The notes under the pieces: model-generated
Databases searched by the model: none
What the model saw: only the letters and a program-made list of their open reading frames with translations
What the model was told of the DNA's origin: nothing
In this document: piece after piece, positions 6,337 through 6,562 of the stretch
How the letters are laid out: every line of letters starts with the position of its first letter
How positions within the stretch are numbered: the stretch's first letter is position 1
Position numbers and translations under genes: made by a program
From: an uncultured Polaribacter sp.
GTDB lineage: Bacteria > Bacteroidota > Bacteroidia > Flavobacteriales > Flavobacteriaceae
Length of the DNA stretch: 6,562 nucleotides
Direction of reading: 5' to 3'
Assembly: GCA_913050305.1 (NCBI GenBank)
Contig: CAJXAS010000102.1
Span: 1-6,562 of the forward strand

Positions 6337-6367
6337 AAAAAAAGCGCTACAAATATTGTAACGCTTT
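6337..6367 (-). terminator. Intrinsic terminator after rplY
   Basis: On the minus strand, AAAGCGTTACAA pairs with TTGTAGCGCTTT around a 3-base loop (TAT), a 12-bp stem with one G-U wobble, followed by a run of T residues (the T tract covers 6343 down to 6337). It sits 24 bases after the rplY stop codon. On the plus strand the wobble becomes a C-A mismatch and no T run beyond the stem follows, so the hairpin is oriented for rplY. Confidence 0.85.
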
Positions 6368-6390
6368 CTTGTTTTCTATAAGTTGCTAAA

Positions 6391-6562
6391 TTATTCTGCA
6401 GCTGGTGCAGCAGCTTCTGCAGCTTCTGCTTCTTCGTCTTCCGCATCATCAGTTGCGTTTCTAGAAGTTCTAACTTGCACAACAACAGTATTGTCTGGGT
6501 GCATAAAAGTATAACCTTCATTAGCTAATGAAGCTACTACTAATTTACTTCCAATTTTTAAC
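6391..6562 (-). CDS. rplY: 50S ribosomal protein L25/general stress protein Ctc, C-terminal part (start outside window)
   Basis: Reading the minus strand from the window edge gives 56 codons in frame, ending in TAA at 6393-6391. The segment NEGYTFMHPDNTVVVQVRTSR matches the conserved end of the C-terminal domain of the long L25/Ctc form, where TFLHPDNTVVxQV is typical; members bind 5S rRNA in the large ribosomal subunit. After it comes an acidic and alanine-rich tail (NATDDAEDEEAEAAEAAAPAAE), common in Bacteroidota L25 and probably disordered. The beginning of the protein, most of its length, is beyond base 6562. The rplY-pth order, usually behind a ribose-phosphate pyrophosphokinase gene, is common in this phylum, so that gene may lie just outside. 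Confidence 0.9.
   Translation of the reverse strand, partial: LKIGSKLVVASLANEGYTFMHPDNTVVVQVRTSRNATDDAEDEEAEAAEAAAPAAE

Noticed and set aside
6318..6521. Minus-strand open frame of 67 codons
   Set aside because: It overlaps the rplY 3' end in another frame and runs through the terminator; the rplY frame has clear L25 similarity.
1..6562. Search for a defence, phage, CRISPR, insertion-sequence or toxin-antitoxin system
   Set aside because: All long genes belong to housekeeping families in conserved order; no spaced repeats, transposase, integrase or nuclease-helicase genes, and no tRNA or rRNA gene, are visible.

Overview
The window reads as ordinary chromosomal housekeeping DNA from a marine-type Flavobacteriaceae (Bacteroidota), perhaps near Polaribacter or Tenacibaculum; the genus is a guess. 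Support: strongly AT-rich codon use, AAT-rich ribosome-binding regions with almost no Shine-Dalgarno sequence, Bacteroidota-type TAnnTTTG promoter boxes, a Cys-Ser-Asp-Asp lipoprotein export signal, and the gene order yicC-gmk-nadD and rplY-pth (on the opposite strand).

Left part, plus strand (1-1956): the 3' part of yicC (YicC/YloC endoribonuclease family, start outside the window), then gmk (guanylate kinase) and nadD (nicotinate-nucleotide adenylyltransferase). gmk and nadD are 14 bases apart. Between yicC and gmk sit two tandem hairpins with the same CTGAA-N5-TTCAG core; the second resembles a dispersed intergenic palindrome I recall from flavobacterial genomes.

Middle, plus strand (1957-4467): a TAnnTTTG promoter box, then a membrane-anchored M23 metallopeptidase that must start at TTG (2003). 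It overlaps by one base (TAATG) a GH3-family acyl-acid amido synthetase-like gene. A 27-codon single-span membrane protein gene (4384-4467) follows.

Right part (4555-6562): a QueD-type 6-carboxytetrahydropterin synthase and a small lipocalin-like surface lipoprotein, both on the plus strand. A strong symmetrical hairpin (5588-5622) is placed to end transcription from both sides. On the minus strand are pth (peptidyl-tRNA hydrolase) and, upstream of it, the 3' end of rplY (L25/Ctc). A terminator after rplY and a promoter box just before pth suggest that pth is at least partly transcribed on its own.

Functionally the genes cover RNA turnover, nucleotide and NAD synthesis, wall hydrolysis, tRNA modification and peptidyl-tRNA recycling. 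I see no phage, insertion sequence, CRISPR, toxin-antitoxin or defence genes, and no convincing new multigene system. The least explained items are the GH3 enzyme coupled to the peptidase, the 27-aa membrane protein, and the repeated hairpins upstream of gmk.
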